From assembly GCA_002423205.1 (NCBI GenBank), contig DIUZ01000002.1, positions 310,001-374,000 on the forward strand: a DNA stretch of 64,000 nucleotides, given 5' to 3'. Origin of the DNA: Micavibrio sp. UBA6145. GTDB lineage: Bacteria; Pseudomonadota; Alphaproteobacteria; Micavibrionales; UBA1664. Below the pieces are notes generated by a model. It was given only the letters and a program-made list of their open reading frames with translations, ran no database searches and was not told where the DNA came from. A program made the position numbers and the translations under genes. This document shows positions 41,363 through 52,000 of this stretch, one piece after another. Every line of letters begins with the position of its first letter. The first letter of the stretch is position 1.

Positions 41363-42325
41363 TCAGGAATCCGGGGATTTGGAATAATTGGCTTTATGCC
41401 GGTCATACGCCTCGACGATCTTACCGACCAGTTTATGACGCACGACGTCTTTGTTCGTGAATTTGATGATCGATATTTCCTGGACGTCTTTCAGAATGCC
41501 GACGGCTTCTTTCAGGCCCGATATCTGGCCTGACGGCAAATCGGTCTGGCTCGGGTCGCCGGAGATAATCATTTTCGAATTTTCACCAAGGCGCGTCAGC
41601 ACCATTTTCATCTGCATCGACGTGGTGTTCTGGGCTTCGTCGACCAGGATGATGGCATTGGATAACGTGCGTCCGCGCATAAACGCAAGCGGTGCGATTT
41701 CAATCGCGCCGGATTCAATCGCGCGCTCCACGCGTTCCGGCGGCAGCATGTCATACAGCGCGTCGTAAAGCGGGCGTAAATACGGGTCGACCTTCTCCTT
41801 CATGTCGCCGGGCAAAAAGCCAAGGCGTTCGCCCGCTTCGACGGCAGGGCGGGTCAGGATGATGCGGTCGATATTGCCGGCTTCCAGTTGTGACGCGGCA
41901 TAAGCGGTGGCCAGATATGTTTTGCCGGTACCGGCGGGGCCCACGCCGAAGATGATTTCGCGGTTCTGGATCGCGCGGATGTATTCGCTTTGCGCGGTGG
42001 TCTTGGCGACCAGGGTTTTCTTGCGCGTCGAAATCGACGCCATGGAATGTTCTGTGTCTGCGCCGTGACGGATCAGGGCGATGACGTCATCCGTATTGAA
42101 ATCGCGGGTGCGGGCAATGTTCAGCAGCGCCTTGATGACAAGGCCCGCTTCCTGAACACCGTTCACGGGGCCGACGATTTTAAAGACAGTGCTTTCGTCG
42201 CGGATCACCACGTCGAATTCCTGTTCCAGTTCGCTGATATGGGCGTGGTGCGGACCAGCGAGCATCTGGGCCAGCTTGGTGGTGCCAACGTCAACCGTAA
42301 GGGTCGTGTTTTTGCTCTTTGCCAC
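41363..42325 (-). CDS. phoH: PhoH-family ATPase
   Basis: 320 residues from GTG 42325; a TTG at 42334 would add three residues, and no strong Shine-Dalgarno decides. Walker A GPAGTGKTYLA (about 127-137), Walker B AIILVDEAQNTT, and the RNA-helicase-like core GDPSQTDLP. The family acts with YbeY in RNA or ribosome quality control. An N-terminal KH-like part precedes (about 10-90). Confidence 0.95.
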   Translation of the reverse strand: MAKSKNTTLTVDVGTTKLAQMLAGPHHAHISELEQEFDVVIRDESTVFKIVGPVNGVQEAGLVIKALLNIARTRDFNTDDVIALIRHGADTEHSMASISTRKKTLVAKTTAQSEYIRAIQNREIIFGVGPAGTGKTYLATAYAASQLEAGNIDRIILTRPAVEAGERLGFLPGDMKEKVDPYLRPLYDALYDMLPPERVERAIESGAIEIAPLAFMRGRTLSNAIILVDEAQNTTSMQMKMVLTRLGENSKMIISGDPSQTDLPSGQISGLKEAVGILKDVQEISIIKFTNKDVVRHKLVGKIVEAYDRHKANYSKSPDS

Positions 42326-42424
42326 TATGATCAATTATACCAGAAAAGTTGTTGAAATAACACGGGAATTTAAGGGGTGGAAGGGGCGGATTTCAGCCCT
42401 TTTGGGGTGGTGCATATTTATAAA

Positions 42425-43753
42425 CTACTCCGCTGCCTCCAGCATGACAATGTCGCCGGTCAGGGAATTCATGTTTGCGTCCGTAATGTTCACATCAATG
42501 ATGTGGCCGGCGGCGCGGGCAGGGGCAGTGACGTGAATGCCCTGGTTATACGGCGTGCGGCCATATAATTGGCCCGGACGATTGGTCGGGTTCTCAACCA
42601 GAATGGGCAGACGCCTGCCGATCAGGGAGCGGTTGAATTGCAGGCGCTGTTCGTTCAGCAACGCCTGAAGGCGCGTCAGGCGCTCGGATGCGATTTCGTC
42701 GCGGACAAGCCCGCCCATGGCCGCCGCCGGTGTGCCGGGACGCGCGGAATATTTGAACGAGTAGGCGGACGCAAAACCGACCTCACGCACCAGATTCATC
42801 GTGTCTTCGAAATGCGCATCGCTCTCACCGGGGAATCCGACAATGAAGTCAGACGAAAACGCGATATCGGGTCGCATTTTCTTCAGGCGATCAATAGACA
42901 CCATAAATTCTGCCGCCGTATGTTTGCGGTTCATGGTTTTCAAGATCGCATCGGACCCCGATTGAATCGGCAGATGCAGGAACGGCATGACCTTGGGCAG
43001 CATGTGCGCGTCAAACAGACGGTCATGCATGTCGCGCGGGTGCGATGTCATGTAACGCAGTTGTTCAATGCCATCGACATCAGCCAGCGCGAATAACAGA
43101 TCGCCCAGCGTTTCGCCCTTGTCGCCATGCCATGCATTGACGTTCTGGCCCAGCAGGGTGATGTCCTTCACGCCCTGATCGCGCAGCTTTTTGGCTTCAG
43201 TCACAATCGCATCCAGGTTGCGGGAATATTCGGCACCCCGCGTATAAGGCACAACACAGAAGGTGCAGAATTTATCGCAGCCTTCCTGAATGGATAAAAA
43301 TGCCGTCACGCCTTTTGCTTCCGGCGTGGGCATATGGTCGAATTTGCTTTCGATCGGGAAATCCGTATTCACCACGCGCTGGACGCCGGCCTGCACCATC
43401 ATCTCCGGCAGAAGATGATAAGTCTGCGGGCCGAACACCATGTCGACATAGGGCGCGCGCTTGGCAATGAATTCGCCTTCCGCCTGCGCCACGCAACCGG
43501 CGACGGCGATAATCATCTTTTCGCCCTTGGCGGCTTTGATCTCTTTGTTCTCGCGGATGCGGCCAAGGTCCGAGAAGACTTTGTCGGTGGCTTTCTCACG
43601 GATGTGACACGTGTTCAAAATCACCATATCGGCGTCGTCCGCCGTGTCGGTGGTTTCATAGCCAAGCGGCTTCAGGACATCCGCCATACGGCGGCTGTCA
43701 TATTCGTTCATCTGGCAGCCCCAGGTTTTGATGAACAGTTTCTTGGCGGTCAT
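42425..43753 (-). CDS. miaB: tRNA-2-methylthio-N6-isopentenyladenosine37 methylthiotransferase MiaB
   Basis: 442 residues. Radical-SAM enzyme with two 4Fe-4S clusters. N-terminal UPF0004 domain carries three Cys (TWGCQMNEYDS, LNTCHIREKA, AGCVAQAEG); the radical-SAM motif is GCDKFCTFCVVPYTRG; a C-terminal TRAM domain follows (about 375-440). It is the first gene of the minus-strand block, with phoH 90 bp downstream. Its cluster demand links it to the suf operon in the same window. Confidence 0.97.
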   Translation of the reverse strand: MTAKKLFIKTWGCQMNEYDSRRMADVLKPLGYETTDTADDADMVILNTCHIREKATDKVFSDLGRIRENKEIKAAKGEKMIIAVAGCVAQAEGEFIAKRAPYVDMVFGPQTYHLLPEMMVQAGVQRVVNTDFPIESKFDHMPTPEAKGVTAFLSIQEGCDKFCTFCVVPYTRGAEYSRNLDAIVTEAKKLRDQGVKDITLLGQNVNAWHGDKGETLGDLLFALADVDGIEQLRYMTSHPRDMHDRLFDAHMLPKVMPFLHLPIQSGSDAILKTMNRKHTAAEFMVSIDRLKKMRPDIAFSSDFIVGFPGESDAHFEDTMNLVREVGFASAYSFKYSARPGTPAAAMGGLVRDEIASERLTRLQALLNEQRLQFNRSLIGRRLPILVENPTNRPGQLYGRTPYNQGIHVTAPARAAGHIIDVNITDANMNSLTGDIVMLEAAE

Positions 43754-43871
43754 GGCGGTGGTTGTAACGGCTAAGCCCCTGTCAGATCAATAAAGCATAA
43801 GCGGTCTGGCCATAAAAAATGCTGCCCCGCGTCAACGAAATCCATGCGCCGGGCAGGGATGGGCGCATTTA

Positions 43872-44261
43872 ATGATTGTAATCATCATTGCGGCAATGTT
43901 ATGTCCAATACCCATGAACAAAGCTCTCGCCATTCCCCCCATGCCTGAACAGGCCCAGTCACTCGCGCTGGAAAATCATCTCCGCGACCTGATGAATGCC
44001 GCTGCCAATCTGGGTGCCCATGTCCGCGCCAACGGCAAGATGAACCGCAACGCGCCCGAATTGAAAAAAATCTGGGCTGAGATGCTGGATGCCTGTGACG
44101 CTGACCCCAAATCCACCGACATGAACGACATGATGGTGGGGCTGGAGGCGATCTGTAAAATCGGCAGACTGAACGCAGTCCTGACCAACCAGGACATGGT
44201 CTGTCTTGCGCAGGAACGCCGTACAACCCGCCGCCGCAAAGACGTCGTCACCCCTAAATAA
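43872..44261 (+). CDS. Small hypothetical protein
   Basis: 129 residues from ATG 43872 (a GGGATGGG purine stretch lies upstream); an alternative start is ATG 43914, giving 115 residues. The long form begins with a short hydrophobic stretch MIVIIIAAMLCPIPM that has no basic n-region, so it is a poor signal peptide. The rest is helical and soluble (LENHLRDLMNAAANLGAHVR, MVGLEAICKIGRLNAVL) and ends in a basic tail (RRTTRRRKDVV). No family recognised. Confidence 0.55.
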   Translation: MIVIIIAAMLCPIPMNKALAIPPMPEQAQSLALENHLRDLMNAAANLGAHVRANGKMNRNAPELKKIWAEMLDACDADPKSTDMNDMMVGLEAICKIGRLNAVLTNQDMVCLAQERRTTRRRKDVVTPK

Positions 44262-44300
44262 TCTTGAGCGCAGCGGCCAAACCGGTTAGCCCTGTAGACC

Positions 44301-45254
44301 ATGCCGTCCGCCCGCCGCACCATACTGGTCCTGAAACCGCTTCTTCCGCCCGAAATGAAACGGCTGGAAGAACGCTTCCATGTCGTGCGCCTGTATAACG
44401 AGGCCGATCCCGAGGCCGCCCTGCAGGCCGCCCGCGAAGATGTCGTGGGGATTGTCTCCGCCGCCGGGTCCAAAGGCGTGCGCCGCCATCTGATCGAGGC
44501 TTTGCCGAATTTGGAAATCATCAGCCAGTTCGGCGTCGGCGTCGATAACATCGATCTTGATGCCGCCGCATCCCGCAACATCGCCGTGACCAACACGCCG
44601 GATGTCCTGACCGATGATACTGCGGATATCGCCGTTTCTTTACTTCTGGCGCTGTCCCGCCGCATCTGCGAGGGCGACATGTTTGTCCGCGTGGGCAAAT
44701 GGGCATCGGGTGCGCCGTTCCCGCTGGGCGTTACACCCAAGGGCAAAACCGTTGGCATTATCGGCCTTGGCCGTATCGGCAAGGCGATTGCCAAACGTCT
44801 GGTCGCCTTTGACATGCGCATCGTCTATCACGGGCGCAGGCAAAAGGCTGACCTGGCCTGGCCATTTTACCGCGATCTCGAAAAAATGGCGCAAGACTGC
44901 GATTATCTGGTCTGTGCCGTACCGGGCGGTGATGACACCTATCACATCGTCAATGACCGCGTGCTGAACGCGCTGGGCCCCAAGGGTTATCTTATCAATA
45001 TCGCGCGCGGCTCCGTCGTGGACCAGGAAGCATTGGTTGCCGCCCTGACCAACAAGGTCATCGCGGGTGCGGGGCTTGATGTCTACGACAACGAACCCAT
45101 TGTCCCGGACGCCCTTAAAGCCATGGATAACGTGGTGCTGCTGCCGCATATCGGGTCTGCCACGGTTGAAACCCGCACAGTAATGGGGGAAATCGTGCTG
45201 GCCAATCTTGAAGCGCACTTCGCGGGCAAGCCGCTGATTACGCCCGTCCGCTGA
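44301..45254 (+). CDS. D-isomer 2-hydroxyacid dehydrogenase
   Basis: 317 residues. NAD(P)-dependent reductase of 2-keto acids, probably glyoxylate/hydroxypyruvate reductase-like. Catalytic and cofactor elements: SQFGVGVDNIDLDAA, the dinucleotide fold GIIGLGRIGKAIAKRL (about 150-165), NIARGSVVDQEAL (catalytic Arg), DVYDNEP (Glu) and LLPHIGSAT (His). The residue after the glycine motif (HGRRQ) is basic, which favours NADPH. Exact substrate not readable. Followed 23 bp later by a secreted protein gene. Confidence 0.92.
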   Translation: MPSARRTILVLKPLLPPEMKRLEERFHVVRLYNEADPEAALQAAREDVVGIVSAAGSKGVRRHLIEALPNLEIISQFGVGVDNIDLDAAASRNIAVTNTPDVLTDDTADIAVSLLLALSRRICEGDMFVRVGKWASGAPFPLGVTPKGKTVGIIGLGRIGKAIAKRLVAFDMRIVYHGRRQKADLAWPFYRDLEKMAQDCDYLVCAVPGGDDTYHIVNDRVLNALGPKGYLINIARGSVVDQEALVAALTNKVIAGAGLDVYDNEPIVPDALKAMDNVVLLPHIGSATVETRTVMGEIVLANLEAHFAGKPLITPVR

Positions 45255-45277
45255 TCCGTTTCATGTAAGATGGTCTC

Positions 45278-45784
45278 ATGCGCCTGATTCTCGCCGTTCT
45301 CCTGACCATCATCGCGACGCCCGCCGTCGCCGCCCAGCAATGTTACAATCTGGCCCAGTTGGAGGCGGAGCAGGGGCTGCGCATCCACACCGAGCTGATG
45401 ACCATCGCGCTCAACTGCCAGCATCTGGTGGCTTCTGGCGTCAGCCTGACCCGCCAGTACGAACAATTCACGCAAACCAATATTGGTCTGATCAAACAAT
45501 ACGAAGACACGATGCGCGCCGTTTTCCGGGCTGAGGGCCAGCCGCACAGCGACACCGATCTCAACACCTTCCGCACCATGCTGGCCAACCGCATCGCGAA
45601 CGAAGCCGTGCGCCTGCAACCCAACGTCTTCTGCCGCGCCTATTCCGGCCTGATCACACAGGCCAACGGTATGAGCCAGCCCCAGTTCCGCACATGGGCC
45701 CAGACCGTGTTCCCGGGCTACCCGCTGACCCGCCCGATCTGCCCCGGCGTTACCGCGCCGACACAGGCAGCCCCCGCACACTAA
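45278..45784 (+). CDS. Exported hypothetical protein
   Basis: 168 residues with signal peptide MRLILAVLLTIIATPAVAA. The mature part is helical (LEAEQGLRIHTELMTIALNC, YEQFTQTNIGLIKQYEDTM) with four Cys (Cys at about 22, 47, 120 and 155) that could make two disulfides, and ends Pro/Ala-rich. Similar small periplasmic proteins are common in alphaproteobacteria; I do not recognise a named family. Confidence 0.65.
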   Translation: MRLILAVLLTIIATPAVAAQQCYNLAQLEAEQGLRIHTELMTIALNCQHLVASGVSLTRQYEQFTQTNIGLIKQYEDTMRAVFRAEGQPHSDTDLNTFRTMLANRIANEAVRLQPNVFCRAYSGLITQANGMSQPQFRTWAQTVFPGYPLTRPICPGVTAPTQAAPAH

Positions 45785-45867
45785 TATAGGGGATAAGTTA
45801 TCTCCGCCCTTGGCACGACACGCATATAGGTGTCTCATTTTCCCGTATTCATTTTACGGGGGAAAAC

Positions 45868-47313
45868 ATGTTCGCCAATCTCGACCAAAAAATTGACGCG
45901 GCCATCAAGCCGGTCGCTGATTTCTGTCTCGATATCCTGTTCTTCCCCATTCCGGTGGGCGGCGGCACGACCATGCCCTTCATCGTCGGCTGGCTGCTGG
46001 TGGGCGTTTTGTTCTGCACGGTTTATTTTCGTCTCGTAAATCTTCGCCACTTTAAAGACGGCATGCGCCTGCTGTGGGCAAAAAACAATGATGCCGGCGC
46101 GCCGGGCTCTTACACAAACTATCAGGCGCTTGCGACCTGCCTGTCCGGCACGGTTGGCCTTGGCAACATCGCGGGTGTGGCTGTGGGCCTGTCTGCCGGT
46201 GGTCCGGGCGCGGCCGTGTGGCTGTGCCTCATGGGCTTTCTTGGCATGTCCGTTAAATTTGCCGAGGGCGTGCTCGGGTCCAAATACCGCACGCAGACAT
46301 CCGTCGGCGAATATGTCGGCGGTCCCATGCATTACATTTCCAAAGGGTTCGCTGAAAAGGGCGGCAACTGGATTAAAGCAGGTGCGGTTCTTGCTGTCAT
46401 TTATGCCGTATGCACGATCGGCGGTTCGCTCGGCGGCGGCAACATGTTCCAGTCCAATCAGACCTTCAAGCAATTCGTTGAGGTCACCGGCGCGCAAACC
46501 AGCTGGTGGGCGGATAAGGGCTGGCTATTCGGTATCATTCTTGCCGTATTGGTGGGTGCTGTCATCTGGGGCGGTCTTAATTCCATTGTGTCGGCGGCAT
46601 CCAAAATCACGCCCATCATGGGTATCGTCTATATTACCGGCGGCCTGATTGTTGTTGGCGTCAATTTCGATCGCATCGGCGAAGCGTTCTCACTGATGTT
46701 CCGCGAAGCCTTCACGCCGCAGGCGGGTTATGGTGCCTTCATGGGTGCCGTTGTCTGGGGCGTGCGCCGTGCCATCTTCTCGAATGAGGCGGGCCTCGGC
46801 ACCGCAGGCCTGATGCATGCCGGTTGCCGAACCCACAACCCGGTGCCGGTTGGCTTCGTCGCCATGCTTGGTGCGTTCTTCGATACGGTTGTCGTCTGCA
46901 CCATCACCGCGTTGGTACTGGTATTTGCCGGGGTTCTGCCTGCTGATCGTACATCCGATATTCAGGGCGTCGAACTGACATCACAGGCATTCGCAAGCGT
47001 GCTGCCGTGGTTCCCGTATGTGCTGGCGGTCACGGTATTCCTGTTTGCGTATTCCACGCTCATCACATGGTTCTATTACGGCCTCAACGCCGTGCGTTAC
47101 CTGTTCGGTGACGGCAAGACGGTCGACAAGGCGTTCAAAATCGTCTTCCTGCTCTGCGTGGTGCTGGGGGCGGGTGCACAACTGGGCACGGTGGTCGACT
47201 TTGCCGACGCCATGTTCTTCGTCATGGCCATCCCCAACCTGATCGGTCTGTATGTTCTGGCCGGCGTCGTGCGCCGCGAATACGACGCCTACATTCAGTC
47301 CAAAAAGGGATAA
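45868..47313 (+). CDS. Alanine/glycine:cation symporter (AGCS family)
   Basis: 481 residues, about 11 hydrophobic segments. AGCS signatures: FFPIPVGGGTTMPFIVGWL region, YTNYQALATCLSGTVGLGNIAGVAVG (the family 'G.VGxGNIxGVA' cation-site motif), VSAASKITPIMG and RRAIFSNEAGLGTAGLMHA. Sodium-coupled uptake of alanine or glycine across the inner membrane. The next transporter gene starts 3 bp later, so both are one operon. Confidence 0.94.
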   Translation: MFANLDQKIDAAIKPVADFCLDILFFPIPVGGGTTMPFIVGWLLVGVLFCTVYFRLVNLRHFKDGMRLLWAKNNDAGAPGSYTNYQALATCLSGTVGLGNIAGVAVGLSAGGPGAAVWLCLMGFLGMSVKFAEGVLGSKYRTQTSVGEYVGGPMHYISKGFAEKGGNWIKAGAVLAVIYAVCTIGGSLGGGNMFQSNQTFKQFVEVTGAQTSWWADKGWLFGIILAVLVGAVIWGGLNSIVSAASKITPIMGIVYITGGLIVVGVNFDRIGEAFSLMFREAFTPQAGYGAFMGAVVWGVRRAIFSNEAGLGTAGLMHAGCRTHNPVPVGFVAMLGAFFDTVVVCTITALVLVFAGVLPADRTSDIQGVELTSQAFASVLPWFPYVLAVTVFLFAYSTLITWFYYGLNAVRYLFGDGKTVDKAFKIVFLLCVVLGAGAQLGTVVDFADAMFFVMAIPNLIGLYVLAGVVRREYDAYIQSKKG

Positions 47314-47316
47314 GAG

Positions 47317-48714
47317 ATGAAACAGCTTTGGGCGAAAAAGCCCCTGACGCCGGATGCCGAAGACACAGGCCTCCGCCGCTGCCTTTCTGCGTTTGATCTG
47401 ACGCTGCTTGGTATCGGCGCCATCATCGGCACCGGCATTTTCGTGCTGACGGGGCATGCGGCGGCAACACAGGCTGGCCCCGCCGTTATTCTGTCCTTCG
47501 TCGTCGCGGGGCTCGCCTGCGCATTCGCGGCACTGGCTTACGCTGAACTTGCGGCCAGCGTCGGCGGCGTTGGGTCAGCATACGGATATTCTTACGCTGC
47601 GTTTGGTGAATTCCTGGCATGGATCATCGGCTGGGACCTGATTTTGGAATACGCGGTCTCGGTTGCCGCCGTCGCCAATGGCTGGTCCGGGTATTTCACC
47701 ACCGCACTTGCCGCCATAGGTCATCCAATCCCTGAGGCATTGACCAAAGGGCCGCATGACGGCGGCCTCATCAACCTGCCTGCCGTCCTGATCATCATCG
47801 CCCTGATGGTCACGCTGATCATCGGCATCAAACAATCCGCACGTCTCAATGCAGGCATGGTGCTGATCAAGCTTTTGACCATCACGGTCTTCATCGGCGT
47901 CGCGCTGTTCAACATCAACCCGGCCAACTGGGATGTGTTCATGCCTTATGGCTGGTTCGATACGCTGGAAAACGGCAAGACCATCGGCGTTCTGGCCGGG
48001 GCATCACTGGTCTTCTTCGCCTATGTCGGCTTCGACGCCGTGAGTACAGCGGTGGAGGAGGCGAAGGACCCGCAGCGCGACGTGCCCAAGGGCATCCTTT
48101 GGTCGCTCGGGTTCTGCACCCTCATATATATTGTCGTCTCGGGCCTCCTGACTCTGGTCGTCCCGTATTACAGCCTGAACGTCCCGTCACCGGTGGCTGA
48201 GGCGTTGCGGTTGCTGGGCATCAACTGGGCGGCGGCACTGGTCGCGACCGGCGTCATTGCCGGTCTGACCACGGTCATGCTGGTTCTGTATTACGCCCTG
48301 ACGCGCATCATCATGGGGATGAGCCGGGACGGGTTGCTGCCAGCTTATTTCGGCACGGTCAACGAAAAGACCCACACGCCCGTCCGCAACACCATCATCT
48401 GCGGGGTCATCATGGCATCCTTTGCGGGTCTGGTGCCGCTGGGCGTTCTGGCCGAACTGGTCAATATTGGCACGCTGGCCGCTTTCGTCATGGTCTGTAT
48501 CGGGGTCATCGTCCTGCGCAAATCACAGCCTGACCTGCCCCGTCCGTTCAAAATTCCGGGCGGGATCATCATCCCGGTTCTGGGGGTTTTGTCCTGCGGC
48601 GCACTCATCGCCTTCCTGCCGGCGGTCACGCATCTGCGTTTCCTGCTTTGGCTGCTGGCCGGTGCGGCGATTTATTTCTGCTACTCCATGCGCCACAGCA
48701 AACTGCGCGTATAA
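47317..48714 (+). CDS. APC-superfamily amino acid permease (cationic type)
   Basis: 465 residues, about 12 membrane segments. APC motifs: RRCLSAFDLTLLGIGAIIGTGIFVLTG at TM1 (in parts: residues about 22-48), SFVVAGLACAFAALAYAELAA at TM2 and VFFAYVGFDAVSTAVEEAKDPQRD in the middle. The family plan is that of the YfnA/CAT permeases, which carry cationic or other amino acids. Substrate not predictable. Co-transcribed with the AGCS symporter, so the pair looks like an amino acid scavenging unit. Confidence 0.93.
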   Translation: MKQLWAKKPLTPDAEDTGLRRCLSAFDLTLLGIGAIIGTGIFVLTGHAAATQAGPAVILSFVVAGLACAFAALAYAELAASVGGVGSAYGYSYAAFGEFLAWIIGWDLILEYAVSVAAVANGWSGYFTTALAAIGHPIPEALTKGPHDGGLINLPAVLIIIALMVTLIIGIKQSARLNAGMVLIKLLTITVFIGVALFNINPANWDVFMPYGWFDTLENGKTIGVLAGASLVFFAYVGFDAVSTAVEEAKDPQRDVPKGILWSLGFCTLIYIVVSGLLTLVVPYYSLNVPSPVAEALRLLGINWAAALVATGVIAGLTTVMLVLYYALTRIIMGMSRDGLLPAYFGTVNEKTHTPVRNTIICGVIMASFAGLVPLGVLAELVNIGTLAAFVMVCIGVIVLRKSQPDLPRPFKIPGGIIIPVLGVLSCGALIAFLPAVTHLRFLLWLLAGAAIYFCYSMRHSKLRV

Positions 48715-48733
48715 ATGCGACTTGGTCGACCCA

Positions 48734-49001
48734 GACTCGTGCCGGTGAGGGTGTTTGTGCATTTCATCCACCGCATGTGGAGTTGAGCTTATCACCCTGA
48801 TTTTGAATCGTAATTTATGCATCATTCACAAACTATCCACATGCGCTGATTCGTCTTGTGGATAATACGAATCACCCCTTTGATTTCTGATTCTTGCGGG
48901 GGTAAGTTGCCTCATCCAATATCACAACGGGGATCTTCCAAATGACGCAAGAAACGGCAAAAACAGCCGCTGATACGATTGTATCCAAAGACTTATCCAC
49001 A
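48734..49001 (+). promoter_or_regulatory. GANTC and DnaA-box array before the giant coiled-coil gene
   Basis: Five GANTC sites: 48734, 48805, 48848, 48869 and 48889 (first bases). DnaA boxes: a perfect TTATCCACA on the minus strand (48865-48857), a perfect one on the plus strand inside the gene's 5' end (48993-49001), and a one-mismatch CTATCCACA (48833-48841). The first perfect box lies at the centre of an 8-bp inverted repeat TGATTCGT / ACGAATCA (48847-48854, 48867-48874) whose arms each contain a GANTC. This is a strong candidate for cell-cycle control through DnaA and CcrM/GcrA. An origin of replication is less likely, as no origin-linked genes are nearby. Confidence 0.55.
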
Positions 49002-52000
49002 GATCAGTCCACAGAGAAGACCCCGGTTGTTCCCAACGACCAAACCAAAAAATTAATCGTTGCCAATGACGCCGGCGGTGAAAACGCCACGGAAATGTCC
49101 CCGACCATCACCTTTGGCGGCAATCCCGGCAGCCGCCGCATCCGTGTTGAGGGCCTGACCGAAGACGCCGCCGTCGGCATCGGTTACAACCCCGACCACG
49201 CCCCGACATCATCCATGTCCGCCGCATCCGAATACCTGGCCGAAGAACTGCGCGAGGAAATCGCAGCCCTGCGCGCCAATGTCCCCAACGACCCGATGCC
49301 GCAACTGAAATCATCAACCGCCCTGACCGCGATCCGCGTCGGCGGTACATTCGTGTCAGCCGCATGGCTGGCCGCATGGACGGTCTATGGCGCGTCCATG
49401 GTCCAGTCCGGTGCGCCCTACACCGGCACCGACATTGCCGCCATGGTGGCCGGTGCTTTCACCCCCGTTGCCGTTCTGTGGATGGCGCTGGGCCAGTGGA
49501 TGCGCGGTGCCGAAGTGCGCATGTACGCCACCGCCATGCGCCGCGAGATGCAGAACCTGATCTTCCCGTCGGATGAGCGGGCCGCCCACCTGAACAAGGA
49601 TATCGAACGCCTGATGCAGCAAGCGGCCGAAATGGCACTGGCATCCAAAGCCACGCTGAAATCCGTCCACCGTGCCCGTCAGGGCCTGCGCAGTGAAATG
49701 CGCGAATTCGCGACCCTGACCAAAAAGGCCGAAGTCCACATTCAGTCCCTGACCGAGTCTCTGCAAAACCGCTCATCCTCGCTGCTCGGCCTGACGGACG
49801 AGATCGAACAACGCGTCTCGACCATCGACGAAAAATCCCGCGCCGGCGCTGAAGCCTGGGACCAGGCAACGCTCGCCATCCTCAACAAGGCCGGCGAAAT
49901 TGAATCCGCCATGGGCAAGGGCACCACGAAAATCTTCGAGGCCGCCGAACGCGCGCAAGTACAGGCCAAGGCCATTGGCAAAACCGTTGAAACCAGCTGC
50001 GACAGCCTGATGGTGTCGGTGAACAGCGTGACTGAAAAACTCACCGGTATCTCCAGCGAATTCGCCGGTCATACATCGGGTCTGCGCAACGTTGTCGAAG
50101 ACGTGACGCGCGAAGCCGCGCGCCTCACGCAAATGGTCGAAGATCAGATCGACGGCCTGCAGGACACGACCGCACGCACGGTTGAGGCGATGACCGCATC
50201 CGTTTATTCCATCGAAGAACAGCGCCAGGGTCTTGATGCCGGTGCCGCGGCCCTTACGGAACGCGCGCGCGATATCGCATCCGCCGTCTCCGGCTCGGTT
50301 ACGATGCTGGAACAGGCCGCTGATAGCGTTCTGACCAAAACCGAAGGTGTCGAAGACCGCCTGGCCAAACAATCCGTCATCCTGACCCAGACCGTCACGA
50401 CCATCGCTGACCAGGCCCAGAAAATCGAAGAAGCCGGCCGCACCGCAGGTCACATCCTGTCCGAAGCGGTTGAATCGGCGGTGTCCGGTTCGGTTCGCAT
50501 CGGTGATGCCATCCGCCGCGGTGTTGAAGCCCTGAACAAGGCAACCGACGATGCGCAGCAGCGTTCGGAAACCCTGATCCAGACCACCCGCACGCATATC
50601 GACCAGCTGAACCAGGCCGGTACCGGCAATGTCGACTCCGTCCGCGAAATGGTCGCCCTGCTGGAACGCAGCCGCGCCCAGATCGAGGCCGCGTCCGTAC
50701 TTGCCAACGAACAGGTCGAAAAACTCACCGACGCTGTTGATGAGCAATCCAACAAAATCGGCATGTCTACGACCACGCTGGCCGAACGCATCAACGTCGT
50801 GTCCCGCGCCATGGAAGAACCGCTGCGCACCATCGGTATCGCAATTGCCGATGCTGACGGCCGCCACGAACAGATCCAGACAACGCTGACCCGCCGCGTC
50901 GAAGATTTGAAAGAGGCGAGCGAAAAAGCCACCGAGTCCGCAGAAAACATCCGCGCCATCCTGCGTGGCCAGGCCCAGGAAATCTCGGCCCTTTCGGGTC
51001 AGGTTGCCGGCAATGCCCGCACGATCAACGAACAGATGTCTTCCGCCCGTGACGACCTCAACGCGTCCGTGCTCTCATCTCTGGAGCGTGTGCGTACCGT
51101 GCGTGACGATCTCGACTCCACCTCCAAGCGCCTGAAAGTGCTTTCGGGCGAGGCCGCAAACGACGTCCAGCAACTGCAGGACACGATTGCAGACACCGCC
51201 GAGAAAATGCTCGACAGCGCCAAGGTTGCGACCAACGCATTGTCCGAAGTCGACACCGATTTCGAATTCCGCTCCAAGCAACTGGTGCTGCGCGCGGAAG
51301 ACGCAACCTCGTCGATCCGCAATGTTGCGACCGCACTGGAAGAAACCGTGTCGACCTTCAGCCCGCTGTTCGAAGGCGTGATGGACCAGACCCGCGACGT
51401 CAACGGTGCCCTCGACAAACTGCGCGTCGGCTTCGAAGCCACAGCGTCCAGCAATCTCGACCGTCTGAAACAGATTGGCGTGCTGTTCGATGATCGCCTT
51501 GCCAAACTGCAGGACGGCTCGACCCAGGCTGCGTCCGTTCTCAAATCGTCGTCCGACCACCTGCGTGAGCGTGTCGACGACATCGAGAGCGCCGCCAAAT
51601 CGGCGTCGGAGAAAATGCGTTCGATTTCCACCAGCATGGAACGCCAGTCATCCGACATCCACATCCTGACCGACCAGACCCTGCTGAAGGTTGAAGGCGT
51701 TCAGAAATCGATCAACGACCAGTTCCATGAACTGTCCGAAGCAGTGGGTCAGGCTCTGGCCCAGATGCAGGACGCCGGTTCTGAATTCGTCCGCCGTTCG
51801 GAAGAAGTCTCGCAACACGCTGAGAAAATCGTCGGACGCTTCGATATGGCCGGTAACAAGGCCCGTGAAGAATCCACGCGTCTCAACGATGCATCGACCA
51901 AATCGGTGCACCTGGCTGAAAGCGTTGTCGCCAAGGTCCAGACCCAGTCCGAAATGCTGCTCAAGCAAACGGTCGAGGCGCTCTCGGATCTGCGTAATAT

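Noticed and set aside
48734..49001. Chromosomal origin of replication
   Set aside because: DnaA boxes are present, but there are only three, no strongly AT-rich unwinding region is evident, and no dnaA, hemE, gidA or parAB genes are near. A regulated promoter explains them better.
49773..50867. Minus-strand frame opposite the coiled-coil gene
   Set aside because: Shadow frame of the repetitive coiled-coil coding sequence.
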